Assembly (NCBI RefSeq): GCF_026162625.1
Contig: NZ_JAOTBD010000012.1
Location: 1-64,000 of the forward strand
Reading direction: 5' to 3'
DNA length: 64,000 nt
DNA from: Paracoccus beibuensis
GTDB lineage: Bacteria; Pseudomonadota; Alphaproteobacteria; Rhodobacterales; Rhodobacteraceae
The notes beneath the pieces are model-generated. The model was not told the origin of the DNA. It ran no database searches and was given only the letters and a program-made list of their open reading frames with translations. How positions within the stretch are numbered: position 1 is the first letter of the stretch; every line of letters begins with the position of its first letter. The position numbers were made by a program, and so were the translations under genes. Below are positions 1-13,348 of the stretch, piece after piece.

Positions 1-125
<125 letters not shown>

Positions 126-175
126 ATCGTAGGATCGCTTGCTCCTCGCGTCGCGGGGGCAGACGGACCCGCGCG

Positions 176-889
176 TCAGGTGCGGCGGAAGGTGAGGTAG
201 TGGGGCGCTCGCCCCGCGCGCAGCGCCTTCTGCTCGTACCTCGTGCGGATCCAGTCGTCCCAGGCCCGGTCGGTGTCCAGGATCATCTCGAACCCGACCG
301 GCGGAACCTCCTCCCGGGCTTGGCGGATATAGTCGGGAATGTCGCTGGCCACCCGAAAGATCCCGCCGGGCGCCATCACCCGCGCCAGCGGCAGCAGGTG
401 CTCGGGCGTCACGAAACGACGGCGATGGTGCCGCGCCTTCGGCCATGGGTCAGGGTACATCAGGAACGACCGCTCGATGCTGGCGTCCGGCAGCACGTCC
501 ATCAGGTCGCGTGCATCGCCCGGATGAACGCTGACATTCGCGACCTCCGCCGCCCGGATCTTGCCCAGAAGCATCGCGACGCCGTTGATGAACGGTTCGC
601 AGCCGATGATACCGATCCCGGGATAGGTCTTCGCCATGTGCACCATATGCTCGCCGCCGCCGAAGCCGACCTCAAGCCAAACCGGGCGCTGGTCACCGAA
701 GATCGCCCGTGGGTCGATCTGTCGCCGCCCCGGGTTCTCATCTAACGAGATGCCGCGGGGCCGAAGCTCGCCCAGATCCTCTGAAAGATACCCCTTCTGG
801 CTCTGGCGCAGGGTCTTTCCGTGCCTGCGGCCGTAGAAGTTGCGGCGCGGCGGATCGGGATCGAAGCTGGACTTGGATGTATCGCTCAT
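176..889 (-). CDS. trmB: tRNA (guanine-N7-)-methyltransferase TrmB
   Basis: Predicted cytoplasmic enzyme of 237 aa that methylates G46 of tRNA using S-adenosylmethionine. The SAM-binding motif LEVGFGGGEHMVHMA and the family signature MYPDPWPKARHHRRR are both intact, and the length is normal for TrmB. A longer reading frame opens at 934, but the ATG at 887-889 (MSDTSKSSFD) fits the family better; there is no strong ribosome-binding site in front of either. It lies 151 bp downstream of the RNase J gene on the same strand and could be the last gene of that transcription unit, although a GC-rich hairpin sits between them. It converges on glmS. Confidence 0.9.
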   Translation of the reverse strand: MSDTSKSSFDPDPPRRNFYGRRHGKTLRQSQKGYLSEDLGELRPRGISLDENPGRRQIDPRAIFGDQRPVWLEVGFGGGEHMVHMAKTYPGIGIIGCEPFINGVAMLLGKIRAAEVANVSVHPGDARDLMDVLPDASIERSFLMYPDPWPKARHHRRRFVTPEHLLPLARVMAPGGIFRVASDIPDYIRQAREEVPPVGFEMILDTDRAWDDWIRTRYEQKALRAGRAPHYLTFRRT

Positions 890-990
890 GCGGCGGCATT
901 GCCGCAAGCCGCAGTCGGTTTCAAGCCCCATCACGCCGTCGCACAGGCACAGAGAGCCAAGCCGCCAGCTTCAGGACCACAGCGGGGGGT

Positions 991-1012
991 CCGGGGGGCC
1001 GGCCCCCCCCGG
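991..1012. terminator. GC-only hairpin between RNase J gene and trmB
   Basis: CCGGGGGG (991-998) pairs with CCCCCCGG (1005-1012) around the loop CCGGCC. It starts 28 bp beyond the RNase J stop codon on the minus strand. No T-run follows on either strand, so it is not a classic intrinsic terminator; it could be a weak or Rho-assisted terminator or an mRNA 3'-end stabiliser. Confidence 0.4.
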
Positions 1013-1040
1013 CCGCCGCGGGACGCAATGGCGCCGCCGC

Positions 1041-2717
1041 TCAGTCGGCCATCAGCCGGCTGATGATTACCGTGACCTCGGGCTTCTTGCCGATCTCTTC
1101 CATGGCGACCTGACGCGTGATCTTTCGGATCGCCTCGTCCAGCTTGCCGTCGTCACGAACCGTTCGGGCATCCGCACGGTCCAGGAACTCGGACAGCTCG
1201 CCCTCGATCTGACGAACCAGATCGGCGCCGCCTCGACCGCGCTCGGACAGGCCCATGACCTCGACCCAGGCATCCGGCAGGACGTTGTCGTCTTCGTCGA
1301 CGATGACGCTGACGGTCGCGTGGCCATTCAGCGCCATCCGGATCCGGTCGCGGACAACGCCGTCCATCGACCCGATCAGGACGTTGCCGTCGAGGTAGAG
1401 CCTGCCGGTCTCGACATGGTCGACCACCTTCGGCGTCGTCCCCGTCAGGTCCAGCATGGCACCGTTGACGACGATCTCGGCGGCCATGCCCTTGCTGCGG
1501 GCCAGCATCACGTGCTCTCGCAGGTGCAGGTGCTCCCCGTGCATGGGGACCACGATCCGCGGCTTGAGGATGTCGTGCATCGCCTCGATGTCGGGCCGGT
1601 TCGCGTGCCCCGAGACGTGATAAAGCCCGTCATCGGCGTCATAGACCTCGATGCCGTTCTCGCTCAGCGCGTTCATGATCCTCCCGACCGAGCGCTCGTT
1701 CCCCGGGATCGTCTTTGAACTGAAGAGGAAGCTGTCCCCTTCCTTCAGCGACAGGCCAAGATAGCGGCCTCGCGACAGCTGTGCGCTGGCGGCCCTGCGC
1801 TCGCCCTGGCTGCCGGTCACCAGCAGCAGCACCTCGCTGCGCGGCAGCTTGGCGGCCTCATCGGGGCCGATCGTGTCCGGAAAGTCGCGCAGGACGCCGC
1901 TGTCCAGCCCGACGCTGACCATGCGCCGCATCGCCCGTCCCAGCAGACAGACCTTGCGCCCTGACGCCCTGGCCGCATCGGCCAGCGTCTTCAGCCGCGC
2001 GATGTTGCTGGCAAATGTCGTTGCCACCACCAGGTTCGGCTGCGCCATGACCCATTCCAGGATCGGCGTCGCCAAAAGCGCCTCGGACCGGCCGGGATGG
2101 GTCGAGAAGATGTTGGTGCTGTCGCAGGCCAGCACCTTCACGCCCTCGCCCTCGGCGGCGATCTCGGCCAGGCCGATGGGGTCGAAGGCGTCGCCGACAA
2201 TCGGAGTCACGTCCGTCTTGAAATCGCCCGTGTGCACGATCCGCCCCGCCGGCGTGTCGATCACCAGAGCCGAGCTTTCGGGGATCGAGTGGCTGATCGG
2301 CAGGAACTGCACCGTGAACGGTCCCACCTGCGTCACGGCGGGCCGCGCCTCGGTGATGTTCACCGCCTCGACCGGCAGACCCATCTCCTCCATCTTCAGT
2401 CGCACCAGCGTCCCGGTAAAGCGGCGCGCATAGATCGGCACGTCAAGACGCCCCCACAGATGCCCGATGGCGCCGATATGGTCCTCGTGGCCGTGGGTGA
2501 TGAAGATCGCCTCCAGCCGATGGCGGTTCTGCTCCAGCCAGGTCAGGTCCGGCATGATCAGGTCGATGCCGGGGCTGGCATCCATATCCCCGAAGGTGAC
2601 GCCCAGATCCACCAGGATCAGCCTCTCCTTCCCCGGCGCGCCATATCCATAGACATAGGCGTTCATGCCGATTTCGCCCGCGCCGCCAAGCGGCAGATAG
2701 ATCAGGCGGTCAGCCAT
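1041..2717 (-). CDS. rnj: Ribonuclease J (metallo-beta-lactamase/beta-CASP RNase)
   Basis: A 558-aa protein with the metallo-beta-lactamase signature HGHEDHIGA at residues 75-83, a beta-CASP region with GSQGERRAA, and the downstream motif MHGEHLHLREH. Together these define RNase J, the 5'-exonuclease/endonuclease that takes part in mRNA turnover and rRNA maturation in the cytoplasm of many alphaproteobacteria. The length is typical. The ATG at 2717 lies inside the end of coaX (8-nt overlap), so the two are translationally coupled. The order nuoN-birA-coaX-rnj is, from my knowledge of the family, common in Rhodobacteraceae. A similar fold occurs in other beta-CASP nucleases, but the bacterial RNase J length and motifs fit best. 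Confidence 0.93.
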   Translation of the reverse strand: MADRLIYLPLGGAGEIGMNAYVYGYGAPGKERLILVDLGVTFGDMDASPGIDLIMPDLTWLEQNRHRLEAIFITHGHEDHIGAIGHLWGRLDVPIYARRFTGTLVRLKMEEMGLPVEAVNITEARPAVTQVGPFTVQFLPISHSIPESSALVIDTPAGRIVHTGDFKTDVTPIVGDAFDPIGLAEIAAEGEGVKVLACDSTNIFSTHPGRSEALLATPILEWVMAQPNLVVATTFASNIARLKTLADAARASGRKVCLLGRAMRRMVSVGLDSGVLRDFPDTIGPDEAAKLPRSEVLLLVTGSQGERRAASAQLSRGRYLGLSLKEGDSFLFSSKTIPGNERSVGRIMNALSENGIEVYDADDGLYHVSGHANRPDIEAMHDILKPRIVVPMHGEHLHLREHVMLARSKGMAAEIVVNGAMLDLTGTTPKVVDHVETGRLYLDGNVLIGSMDGVVRDRIRMALNGHATVSVIVDEDDNVLPDAWVEVMGLSERGRGGADLVRQIEGELSEFLDRADARTVRDDGKLDEAIRKITRQVAMEEIGKKPEVTVIISRLMAD

Positions 2718-3489
2718 TGCCCATCTCCTTGTTGTAATCGTGAATCAGACGCAGCCCGTGCATCGTCAAATCGTCTTCTATGGCGTCGAACAGGTCAAAC
2801 CCCTGATCGAACAACGGCGCAAGCCCGCCGGTGGCTATCACTTTCATCGGACGGTCGCGCTCGGCGCGGATCTTGTCCACGATACCGTCGACCAGACCGA
2901 CATATCCCCAGAACACGCCTGACTGGATACATGCAACCGTATTCGTGCCGATCACCCTCTGCGGCATCGTCACATCGACATGAGGAAGCGACGCCGCGCC
3001 CATGTGCAGCGCCTCGAGCGACAGGTTGACGCCCGGCGCGATTGCCCCGCCGATATAGGCCCCGTCGACGTCCACCACGTCGAAGGTCGTGGCCGTGCCG
3101 AAATCCACCACAATCAGATCCGGCCCATGCCGGTCATAGGCGCCAACGGTGTTGACCAGCCGATCCGGGCCGACGGTGGTTCCTGGATCGACCCGCGGCG
3201 GCACCGGCAGCAGGCAATCCGGCTTGCCCACGACAAGTGGACGCGTCTCGAAGTAGCGGTTGCACAGGACACGCAGGTTGAAGACCACCCGCGGGGCCGT
3301 TGCGCTGATGATGCAGGCGTCGATCTGCAGCTCGAACTTCTGGACGGCGATCAGCGTGGACAGCCAGACATAATATTCGTCGGCGGTCCGGCGATGATCC
3401 GTCCGAATGCGCCAATGCGCCAGGAAGCGGCTGCCGTCCCAGATCGAGAAGACCGTGTTGGTGTTGCCGGTGTCGATGCAAAGCAGCAT
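2710..3489 (-). CDS. coaX: Type III pantothenate kinase CoaX
   Basis: A 259-aa protein that phosphorylates pantothenate, the first step of coenzyme A synthesis, in the cytoplasm. The N-terminus MLLCIDTGNTNTVFSIWDG carries the ASKHA-fold phosphate-1 motif, and VVDFGTATTFDVV is the family's phosphate-2 region; GGAIAPGVNLS and ATGGLAPLF are further conserved blocks. The frame stays open to a TTG at 3504, but the ATG at 3489 begins exactly at the conserved N-terminus and lies 4 nt after the birA stop. The 3' end overlaps the RNase J gene. panB and panC, which make its substrate, lie about 26 kb away in this window. Confidence 0.93.
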   Translation of the reverse strand: MLLCIDTGNTNTVFSIWDGSRFLAHWRIRTDHRRTADEYYVWLSTLIAVQKFELQIDACIISATAPRVVFNLRVLCNRYFETRPLVVGKPDCLLPVPPRVDPGTTVGPDRLVNTVGAYDRHGPDLIVVDFGTATTFDVVDVDGAYIGGAIAPGVNLSLEALHMGAASLPHVDVTMPQRVIGTNTVACIQSGVFWGYVGLVDGIVDKIRAERDRPMKVIATGGLAPLFDQGFDLFDAIEDDLTMHGLRLIHDYNKEMGNG

Positions 3490-3493
3490 GGGC

Positions 3494-4264
3494 CTACCCG
3501 TCAAAATGAATATCTGCAGCCGAAATCGCCTGCCGCCCCTGTGCCGTCACAAGAAGCAGCGCGCCGCTGTCGTCGATGCCCTCGAACCGGCCCTGCATCA
3601 GGGTCTTGCCGGTGCGGGCGGTGATCGTCTCGCCCAGTCTTGCAGCGCGGGCCATCCAGGCGTTGCGGATCGGGCCGAATCCGTAGGCGGCCACCTGGCG
3701 CTGCCAGCCGTCGAAGCTGGCGGCGAGGGCGTCCAGCAGGTCGTCGGGGCTGACTTGCAGCCCCGTCTCTCCGGCCAGGCTGACGGGACGCAGCGCGCCC
3801 TCCTCGACCTCTGAAAGATCGGGGGCCGCTGCCAGGTTCACGCCGATGCCGATCACCAGCGTTGCCACCTGTCCGCCTGCCCCGGCGCTTTCCAGCAGGA
3901 TCCCGGACAGCTTGCCGCCGTTCAGCAGCACGTCGTTCGGCCACTTCAGCGCCAGGTTCAGGCTGGGGCCGCAGAGCATCCGCAGCGCGTCGTAGACCGC
4001 CAAGGCGGCCACGAAGGACAATCGCGCCGCATCAGCCGGACCGCCCGTCGGGCGCATCACCAAGCTTGCCGCAAGGTTTCCCGGCGGGTCGGTCCAGGCC
4101 CGGCCCCGACGACCGCGCCCGGCTTCTTGCCGCCGCGCCATGATCCATGCCGGTCCCGCAAGAGACGGCGCCAGCCGCATGGCCTCCGCATTTGTGCTGT
4201 CCACCCGGTCGAGGACGTGGCGCGCCACACCCTCGGGCCAGACAACGGGCGCGGCGTTATTCAA
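3494..4264 (-). CDS. birA: Biotin--[acetyl-CoA-carboxylase] ligase BirA
   Basis: A 256-aa enzyme that attaches biotin to carboxylase carrier domains through biotinyl-AMP. Visible motifs are the substrate-recognition segment VDSTNAEAM, the ATP/biotin loop [12 protein letters not shown], and KWPNDVLL with the catalytic lysine. There is no N-terminal helix-turn-helix, so this is the catalytic-only type and not a repressor. The reading frame starts at a TTG (4262-4264) that overlaps the last codons of nuoN by 8 nt (TTGAATAA); a GTG at 4228 is the only other early start. The pyruvate carboxylase encoded at 21768-25199 is one likely target. Confidence 0.9.
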   Translation of the reverse strand: MNNAAPVVWPEGVARHVLDRVDSTNAEAMRLAPSLAGPAWIMARRQEAGRGRRGRAWTDPPGNLAASLVMRPTGGPADAARLSFVAALAVYDALRMLCGPSLNLALKWPNDVLLNGGKLSGILLESAGAGGQVATLVIGIGVNLAAAPDLSEVEEGALRPVSLAGETGLQVSPDDLLDALAASFDGWQRQVAAYGFGPIRNAWMARAARLGETITARTGKTLMQGRFEGIDDSGALLLVTAQGRQAISAADIHFDG

Positions 4265-5753
4265 CGATGACCACGGCCGGATCGACGGCGGTGGCCGGGT
4301 CGACGACCACCAGCGGCTCGACCAGCGACAGCGCTGCCGTGGCAGCCGCGTCGTCGACGCCGACCATGGTGACGGCGCCCAGCAGCAGCGCGGCCGCCGG
4401 GACCATCAGGGCGGCGTACTGGACCGCGCCCATGCGGCTGACGACCGGCTCGGCCTCTTCGCCGAAGAACATGTAGTAGACGATGCGGAGGTAATAGAAC
4501 GCCCCGATGACCGACGCGATGACGCCCAGGACGGCCAGCCAGGACATGCCGGCATCGACCGCCGCCGTCAGTACGCCGTACTTGGCGAAGAAGCCCAGGA
4601 AGGGCGGCACACCGGCCAGGCTGAACATCAGGAACAGGACGGCAAAGCTCTTCAGCGGCTCGCCCTGCGCGAAGCGGTGCAGGCTGGCGAGGTCGGTGAC
4701 GGGACGCCCCTCACGCTCCAGCGACAGGATGAAGGCGAAGGTGCCGACGTTCATGACGGCATAGATCGCCATGTACATCAGCATCGCCTGCACGCCGACG
4801 GCCGTGCCGGCCGCCAGACCCACCAGTGCAAAGCCCATGTGGGCGATCGAGGAATAGGCCATCAGGCGCTTGACGTTGCGCTGACCGATGCCGGCGATGG
4901 ACCCCAGGAACATCGACAGCACGGCCAGGACCGCGATGATCTGCGTCCAGTCGGCGGGAACGTTCCCGAAGGCGTCGAACATCAGCCGTGCGATCAGCGC
5001 TGTCGCCGCGACCTTGGGCGCGGTCGCCATGAAGGCCGTCACCGGCGAAGGCGCACCCTCGTAGACGTCGGGCGTCCACATGTGGAACGGCACGGCCGAG
5101 ACCTTGAAGGCCAGACCGACCAGCAGGAATACCAGGCCGAACAGCAGCCCAAGGGGCAGCGCGCCAAGGGTCACGGCGGTGATGATGCCCGCGAAGCTGG
5201 TAGTGCCGGCAAAGCCGTAGACCAGCGACGCACCATAGAGCAGCAGGCCAGAGCTGAGCGAGCCGAGGATGAAGTACTTCAAGCCGGCTTCGGACGACTT
5301 GGCGCTTTCGCGCCTCGAGGCGGCCAGGACATAGATCGACAGCGACTGAAGCTCCAAGCCCATGTAGAGGGTCAGCAGGTCGCCGGCCGACACCATGAGC
5401 ATCATGCCGACCGTCGAAAGAACCATCAGGATCGGGTATTCGAACTTCATCAGCCCGTGGCGGCTCATGTAGTCCGCGCTCATCGCGAGGACGGCGGCGG
5501 CGGACAGCAGGATCGTGACCTTGGCAAAGCGCGCGAAGGCGTCGTCCATGAACATGCCGAAGAACGCGGGCTGCTGAGGCCGGTCGGTGACGCCTACATA
5601 CATGCCGGCCACCAGCAGCGCCAGCACGCTGGCCCAGAGGATCGGCCGCGCGATCTGGTCCTTGCCGAAATAGGCCCCCGCCAGCAGCGCCGCCAGCGCA
5701 TAGATCGCAAGCAGCAGCTCGGGCAGAATGGTGGAAAGATCCAGTCCGGTCAT
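4257..5753 (-). CDS. nuoN: NADH-quinone oxidoreductase subunit N
   Basis: A 498-aa antiporter-like membrane subunit of complex I that helps pump protons in the inner membrane. It is made almost entirely of hydrophobic helices and has the family blocks [20 protein letters not shown], the discontinuous-helix region containing a conserved lysine, and [18 protein letters not shown]. Length is typical (about 480-500 aa). It is the last of the 14 canonical nuo genes, 10 bp after nuoM, and overlaps the birA start by 8 nt. Confidence 0.97.
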   Translation of the reverse strand: MTGLDLSTILPELLLAIYALAALLAGAYFGKDQIARPILWASVLALLVAGMYVGVTDRPQQPAFFGMFMDDAFARFAKVTILLSAAAVLAMSADYMSRHGLMKFEYPILMVLSTVGMMLMVSAGDLLTLYMGLELQSLSIYVLAASRRESAKSSEAGLKYFILGSLSSGLLLYGASLVYGFAGTTSFAGIITAVTLGALPLGLLFGLVFLLVGLAFKVSAVPFHMWTPDVYEGAPSPVTAFMATAPKVAATALIARLMFDAFGNVPADWTQIIAVLAVLSMFLGSIAGIGQRNVKRLMAYSSIAHMGFALVGLAAGTAVGVQAMLMYMAIYAVMNVGTFAFILSLEREGRPVTDLASLHRFAQGEPLKSFAVLFLMFSLAGVPPFLGFFAKYGVLTAAVDAGMSWLAVLGVIASVIGAFYYLRIVYYMFFGEEAEPVVSRMGAVQYAALMVPAAALLLGAVTMVGVDDAAATAALSLVEPLVVVDPATAVDPAVVIVE

Positions 5754-5763
5754 CTTGCGTTCC

Positions 5764-7317
5764 TCAATGGCTGACGGTGGCCGCGGCCAGGTCGTCCGTC
5801 GCTGCGTCTTCGGGCAGCGCGTCGTGAATGTTCACCAGCAGCGCCTGGACCGAGGGGCCGGTGATGTCGGTCACCAGGCGCGGATAGACGCCCAGGATCA
5901 GGGTCATGGCAATCAGCGGAACGAAGATCCACTTTTCGCGCGGGGTCATGTCGGTAATGGTGCGCAGGCTTTCCTTGATCAGCGCGCCCATCGTCACGCG
6001 GCGATAGAGCCAGAGCGCATAGGCGGCCGAGAAGATGACGCCCGTGCAGGCCACGAAGGCCACCCAGGTGTTCGCGCGGAACGCGCCCAGCAGCGTCAGG
6101 AATTCGCCCACGAAGCCCGAGGTGCCCGGCAGGCCCACGTTCGACATGGTGAAGAACATGAAGATCAGCGCATAGACCGGCATCCGGTTCACCAGGCCGC
6201 CATAGGCGTCGATTTCACGCGTATGCATGCGGTCGTAGATGACACCCACGCAGAGGAACAGCGCCCCCGAGATGAAGCCGTGCGACAGCATCTGGAAGAT
6301 CGCGCCGTCCAGGCCCTGCTGGTTCGCGGCGAAGATGCCCATGGTCACGTAGCCCATGTGCGCGACCGAGGAATAGGCGATCAGCTTCTTCATGTCGGAC
6401 TGCGCCAGCGCCACCAGCGAGGTGTAGACAATGGCGATCGCCGACATCCACAGCACCAGCCCCTGCAGCAGGTCCGCCGCCACGGGGAACATTGGAAGGC
6501 TGAAGCGCAGGAAGCCGTAGCCGCCCATCTTCAGCAGCACCGCCGCCAGCACCACCGATCCGGCCGTCGGCGCCTGGACGTGCGCGTCGGGCAGCCAGGT
6601 ATGGACCGGCCACATCGGCATCTTGACCGCGAAGCTGGCGAAGAAGGCCAGGAACAGCAGCGTCTGCATGCCGCCCACCACGGTGAAGCCCAGCACCTGC
6701 ATGGTCTGCGACGGGAAGTCGAAGGCCAGCAGCTGCGCGATGTCGGTCGTGCCTGCCGTGCGGGCCATGGCGATCATCGCGACCAGCATCAGGACCGAGC
6801 CGATGAAGGTATAGAGGAAGAACTTGAACGTCGCGTAGATGCGGTTCGCCCCGCCCCAGATGCCGATGATCAGGAACATCGGGATCAGGCCGGCCTCGAA
6901 GAACAGGTAGAACAGGATCAGGTCCAGCGCCGCGAAGACGCCGATCATCAACCCTTCCAGCACCAGGAAGGCGATCATGTATTCCTTGACCCGCGTCTTG
7001 ACGTCCCAGGTGGACAGGATCGTCAGCGGCATCAGGAAGGTCGTCAGCAGCACGAACAGGATCGAGATGCCGTCGACGCCCATCTTGTAGCGCAGGCCCA
7101 TGATCCAGGCATGATCCTCGACGAACTGGAAGCCGGTGTTCGACGGATCGAACCCTGCCAGCAGGAACAGCGAGATCAGGAAGGTCGCGGTGGTCGCGAT
7201 CAGCGCAAGGTACTTGGCGTTCTTCTGCGAGGCGGCGTCGTCGCCACGCAGGAACAGCGCCAGTATCCCCGCCGCAACGATCGGCAGGAAGGTGATGATC
7301 GAAAGAAGGTTCGTCAT
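5764..7317 (-). CDS. nuoM: NADH-quinone oxidoreductase subunit M
   Basis: A 517-aa antiporter-like proton-pumping subunit of the complex I membrane arm. It shows about 14 hydrophobic segments and the conserved blocks [20 protein letters not shown] and [18 protein letters not shown], typical of NuoM/ND4. The lysine and glutamate positions of the proton channel lie in an intact full-length protein. The ATG is 2 bp after the nuoL stop, and the gene lies 10 bp before nuoN, so all three antiporter-like subunits are very probably on one mRNA. Confidence 0.97.
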   Translation of the reverse strand: MTNLLSIITFLPIVAAGILALFLRGDDAASQKNAKYLALIATTATFLISLFLLAGFDPSNTGFQFVEDHAWIMGLRYKMGVDGISILFVLLTTFLMPLTILSTWDVKTRVKEYMIAFLVLEGLMIGVFAALDLILFYLFFEAGLIPMFLIIGIWGGANRIYATFKFFLYTFIGSVLMLVAMIAMARTAGTTDIAQLLAFDFPSQTMQVLGFTVVGGMQTLLFLAFFASFAVKMPMWPVHTWLPDAHVQAPTAGSVVLAAVLLKMGGYGFLRFSLPMFPVAADLLQGLVLWMSAIAIVYTSLVALAQSDMKKLIAYSSVAHMGYVTMGIFAANQQGLDGAIFQMLSHGFISGALFLCVGVIYDRMHTREIDAYGGLVNRMPVYALIFMFFTMSNVGLPGTSGFVGEFLTLLGAFRANTWVAFVACTGVIFSAAYALWLYRRVTMGALIKESLRTITDMTPREKWIFVPLIAMTLILGVYPRLVTDITGPSVQALLVNIHDALPEDAATDDLAAATVSH

Positions 7318-7319
7318 GA

Positions 7320-9455
7320 TCAGTACGTGCCCCGCATCATCACCCAGATCAGCAAGCCCACGATGCCCAGAACCATCGCGAAGGCATAATGGAACAGATA
7401 GCCCGACTGCACCCGACCGGCGAACCGTGTCAGGCGCGGGATGATTCCCAAGGCGATCCCGTTGATGGCGCCGTCGATAACGGCTCCGTCACCGGCCGTC
7501 CACAGCTTGCGGCCGATCCAGCGGGTCGGACGCACGAACATCGCGTCATATGCCTCGTCGAAATACCACTTGTTCAGCAGGAACTGGTAGAGACCGTGTT
7601 GCTGACGGGCGAGCTTCGCCGGCGCTTCCGGCTGACGGATGTACATCAGCCAGGCAAGGCCGAGCCCCAGGATCATCGCGACGAAGGGCGACAGCTTGAC
7701 CCACGCCGGGACCGAGTGCGCGTCGTGCATGACCTGGTTCTCGGTGCCCATGAAGATCGCCCCGCGTTCGTAGCCGGCGACGGGTGCATGGGCTTCGGCG
7801 GGATCTTCGGCGGCGCCTGCCGCGGCATGTGTCGCCGCTCCCTCCGGGTTGTCATGCGCGCCCTCGGCCACGCTGCCTTCCAGCGCGGTCGCGTCCTCGT
7901 TGGCGTGGTCGGCACCGGCATCGTGATGCGCAGCGGGCGGCAGGCCGAAGAACCGCTCGACGTTGTCGCCGAAGAAGCTGCCGTACCAGACCATCCCCGA
8001 GAAGATCGCCCCGAGCGCCAGAATGCCAAGCGGAATGGTCATCACGCGCGGGCTCTCATGGGCATGGTCATGCGCATGATGATCGCCGCGCGGCTTGCCG
8101 AAGAAGGTCATGAAGATCAGCCGCCAGCTGTAGAAGCTGGTCATGGCCGCGGCGATCACCAGCATCCAGAAGGCATAGCCGTTGCCGGAGGCATAGGCGC
8201 TCTCGATCACGGCGTCCTTGGACAGGAAGCCCGCGAAACCGATATGGGTCAGGGGAATACCGACGCCGGTGATGGCCATCGTGCCGATCACCATCGCCCA
8301 GAAGGTCAGCGGGATCTTCTTCCGCAGCCCGCCATAGTTCCGCATGTCCTGTTCGTGGTGCATCGCGTGGATGACAGAACCGGCACCCAGGAACAGCATC
8401 GCCTTGAAGAAGGCATGCGTGAACAGGTGAAACATCGCCACCGAATAGACGCCGACGCCCGCGGCCACGAACATGTAGCCCAGCTGCGAACAGGTGGAAT
8501 AGGCGATGACGCGTTTGATGTCGTTCTGCACCAGACCGACCGTTGCCGCGAAGAAGGCGGTCGAAGCGCCGATGATGACGATGAACAGCTTGGCCTCGGG
8601 CGCGAACTCGTAAAGCGGCGACATCCGGCAGACCAGGAACACGCCCGCCGTCACCATCGTCGCCGCGTGGATCAGCGCCGACACGGGCGTCGGACCCTCC
8701 ATGGCGTCGGGCAGCCAGGTGTGCAGGAACAGCTGCGCGGACTTGCCCATCGCGCCGATGAACAGCAGCACCGCCAGCACGTTTGCCGCGTTCCAGTCGC
8801 GCCACAGGAAGGTCATCTGCGTGTCGGCCAGCATCGGAAGCTGGGCGAAGATCTGGTCGAACTGGATCGAGCCGGTCAGCCACCACAGCCCGAAGATCCC
8901 CAGGAGGAAGCCGAAATCGCCGACGCGGTTGACGATGAAGGCCTTCATCGCGGCGGCGCCCGCCGACTGCTTCTTATAGTAGAAGCCGATCAGCAGATAG
9001 GACGCGACGCCCACGCCCTCCCAGCCGAAGAACATCTGCAGCAGGTTGTCGGCCGTCACCAGCATCAGCATGGCGAAGGTGAAGAAGGACAGGTAGGCGA
9101 AGAACCTCGCCCGGTAGGGCTCGGCGTCCGAGAAATTCTCGTCATGCGCCATGTAGCCGAAGGAATACAGGTGCACGAGCGCCGAGACCGTGGTGATGAC
9201 GATCAGCATGATGGCCGTCAGCCGGTCCAGCCGTATCGCCCATTCCGCGGCGAAGTCGCCCGACACGATCCAGTCGAAGACGGGGATCTGCCGCAGTTCG
9301 CCGTCCAGCGTCAGGAAGACGATCCAGGACAAGGCCGCGGCGGCGAACAGAATGGCCGTCGTCAGGACCTGCGCCCCACGCTCGCCGATCAGGCGCCAGC
9401 CGAAGCCGGCGATCAGCGCGCCCAGCAGCGGGGCAAAGAGGATGAATTGCGCCAT
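7320..9455 (-). CDS. nuoL: NADH-quinone oxidoreductase subunit L
   Basis: A 711-aa subunit, the distal antiporter-like pump of complex I with the long lateral helix. Conserved blocks include [39 protein letters not shown] and [17 protein letters not shown]. The C-terminal part carries the lateral-helix region and ends in a final membrane helix ([20 protein letters not shown]). It is about 90 aa longer than E. coli NuoL. Part of the excess is a non-conserved loop rich in His, Ala, Asp and Glu encoded around 7770-8095. Start is the ATG at 9455, 7 bp after nuoK. Confidence 0.97.
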   Translation of the reverse strand: MAQFILFAPLLGALIAGFGWRLIGERGAQVLTTAILFAAAALSWIVFLTLDGELRQIPVFDWIVSGDFAAEWAIRLDRLTAIMLIVITTVSALVHLYSFGYMAHDENFSDAEPYRARFFAYLSFFTFAMLMLVTADNLLQMFFGWEGVGVASYLLIGFYYKKQSAGAAAMKAFIVNRVGDFGFLLGIFGLWWLTGSIQFDQIFAQLPMLADTQMTFLWRDWNAANVLAVLLFIGAMGKSAQLFLHTWLPDAMEGPTPVSALIHAATMVTAGVFLVCRMSPLYEFAPEAKLFIVIIGASTAFFAATVGLVQNDIKRVIAYSTCSQLGYMFVAAGVGVYSVAMFHLFTHAFFKAMLFLGAGSVIHAMHHEQDMRNYGGLRKKIPLTFWAMVIGTMAITGVGIPLTHIGFAGFLSKDAVIESAYASGNGYAFWMLVIAAAMTSFYSWRLIFMTFFGKPRGDHHAHDHAHESPRVMTIPLGILALGAIFSGMVWYGSFFGDNVERFFGLPPAAHHDAGADHANEDATALEGSVAEGAHDNPEGAATHAAAGAAEDPAEAHAPVAGYERGAIFMGTENQVMHDAHSVPAWVKLSPFVAMILGLGLAWLMYIRQPEAPAKLARQQHGLYQFLLNKWYFDEAYDAMFVRPTRWIGRKLWTAGDGAVIDGAINGIALGIIPRLTRFAGRVQSGYLFHYAFAMVLGIVGLLIWVMMRGTY

Positions 9456-9462
9456 GGGTTCC

Positions 9463-9867
<405 letters not shown>

Positions 9868-9871
<4 letters not shown>

Positions 9872-10466
9872 AGGCCCTGGCCGGGCCTCACGTCACGCAG
9901 CTGCATGGCCTTGGCCGGGTCGCGGTGCATCTGCGCGATCACGTCCTGGCGCTTGACGTTGGTGCGATGCCGCATGGTCAGCGTGATGGCTCCGATCATC
10001 GCGACCAGCAGGATCAGGCCGGCGACCTGGAACGGCAGGATGTAGCGGTCATAGAGAACCAGGCCAATGGCGTTGGTGTTCAGTGCCGGCACCGGCATCG
10101 GCACCGACCGCAGCGTCGCTGACCGGTCCGAGGATTCCCAGGCGCCGAAGGCGATGGCCAGCTGCGCAAGCAGGATGATCGCGATCAGGCCCGCCAGCGG
10201 CAGGTACTGCGCGAATTCGCCCTTCAGCTCCTTGAAGTCGACGTCGAGCATCATGACCACGAAAAGGAACAGAACCGCGACAGCGCCGACATAGACGATG
10301 ACCAGCAGCATCGCCACGAACTCGGCCCCCAGCAGCACGAAGAGGCCGGCGGCAGACAGGAAGGACAGGATCAGCCACAGCACCGAATGGACCGGGTTGC
10401 GGGCCAGGACGACCATGAAGCCCGCCACGCAGACGGTGATCGCGAACAGGTAGAAGGCAAAGGTGA

Positions 10467-10470
<4 letters not shown>
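9868..10470 (-). CDS. nuoJ: NADH-quinone oxidoreductase subunit J
   Basis: A 200-aa membrane subunit (ND6 family). The N-terminus [21 protein letters not shown], the block [20 protein letters not shown] and the pi-bulge helix [19 protein letters not shown] are conserved. Five hydrophobic segments are evident. A much longer open frame exists upstream, but the ATG at 10468-10470 overlaps the stop of the preceding CMD-like gene (ATGA) and matches the family start. The stop overlaps the GTG of a 26-codon downstream frame. Confidence 0.96.
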
Positions 10471-12579
<2,109 letters not shown>

Positions 12580-12597
12580 GATGCCTGTTCCTCTTCC

Positions 12598-13344
12598 TTA
12601 CGCCGCAGGAATGCCGCGTGCCCTGCATTCGCGCAGGGTGTTTTTCGTTTCCATTACCCGGAGCCCCATCGGCTTGTCCTGCGACAGGGTGAAGGCGGAA
12701 CCGATCAGCAGCTTGCCGTCCCGCTCTGCCTGCAATGTCCGGATGTGGCGTCCATAGGGGGCGCCGTTCGCTTCGGCCCAACCGGCCAGCGCGCAGGTGG
12801 CATACGAGAACGCGATATCCGCGTCCACCCCCTGCTGCAGATTGGCGGTCACCTCGACCAAGTCGTTGCCGTCGCCGGACCCCAGGACCTCGACCCTGGC
12901 GGCGATGAACTGCGCGGAGTCGATTTCGATCCCTTCGCGCATCGCCGGCAGGGCCGGGCCGCTCCGGGCGGCGAACGCCTCCAGCGCCTTTTCCTGCGCG
13001 GTCTTCTCGCGCGGCAGGTTCGGCGCGACCATGCCCGAGAGATCGAGGTCCAGGTTGGCGTTCAGCGCCACAAGATCGGCCTCGGTCACCTGGAAGGCAT
13101 CGCGCCCGGCCGGGCTGTCGAGGTCCATCGTGGTCACGCTGCCGTCCTCCTCGAGGATCAGGATCTCTCCGGACTTGGTCGAGATCCGCGCGCGGCCCAA
13201 ACCGGCCGTGTCGCCGGGCGCCGCGACCAGCGCGGACAGTTGCGCGGGCTTGGACCGGGGCCGGTCGGTGTCTTCACCGGTATCGGAGAAGCAACCGCCG
13301 AGCGTCAGGACCGTGATGCCCGTTAGGATGATGCGCATCCTCAT
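12598..13344 (-). CDS. Predicted lipoprotein of unknown function in the nuo operon
   Basis: A 248-aa protein with an N-terminal lipoprotein signal: MRMRIILTGITVLTLGGCFS, where LGGC is the lipobox and the Cys is residue 18. The mature part is polar with no further membrane helix. It contains the segment ISTKSGEILILEEDGSVTT and a C-terminal half with several Cys and charged residues; no catalytic motif is recognised. It should be exported and lipid-anchored on the periplasmic side. It lies 4 bp after nuoG and 18 bp before nuoH, so it is co-transcribed with complex I genes, but the topology argues against a role in the cytoplasmic arm. Function unknown. Confidence 0.75.
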   Translation of the reverse strand: MRMRIILTGITVLTLGGCFSDTGEDTDRPRSKPAQLSALVAAPGDTAGLGRARISTKSGEILILEEDGSVTTMDLDSPAGRDAFQVTEADLVALNANLDLDLSGMVAPNLPREKTAQEKALEAFAARSGPALPAMREGIEIDSAQFIAARVEVLGSGDGNDLVEVTANLQQGVDADIAFSYATCALAGWAEANGAPYGRHIRTLQAERDGKLLIGSAFTLSQDKPMGLRVMETKNTLRECRARGIPAA

Positions 13345-13348
13345 CCGG

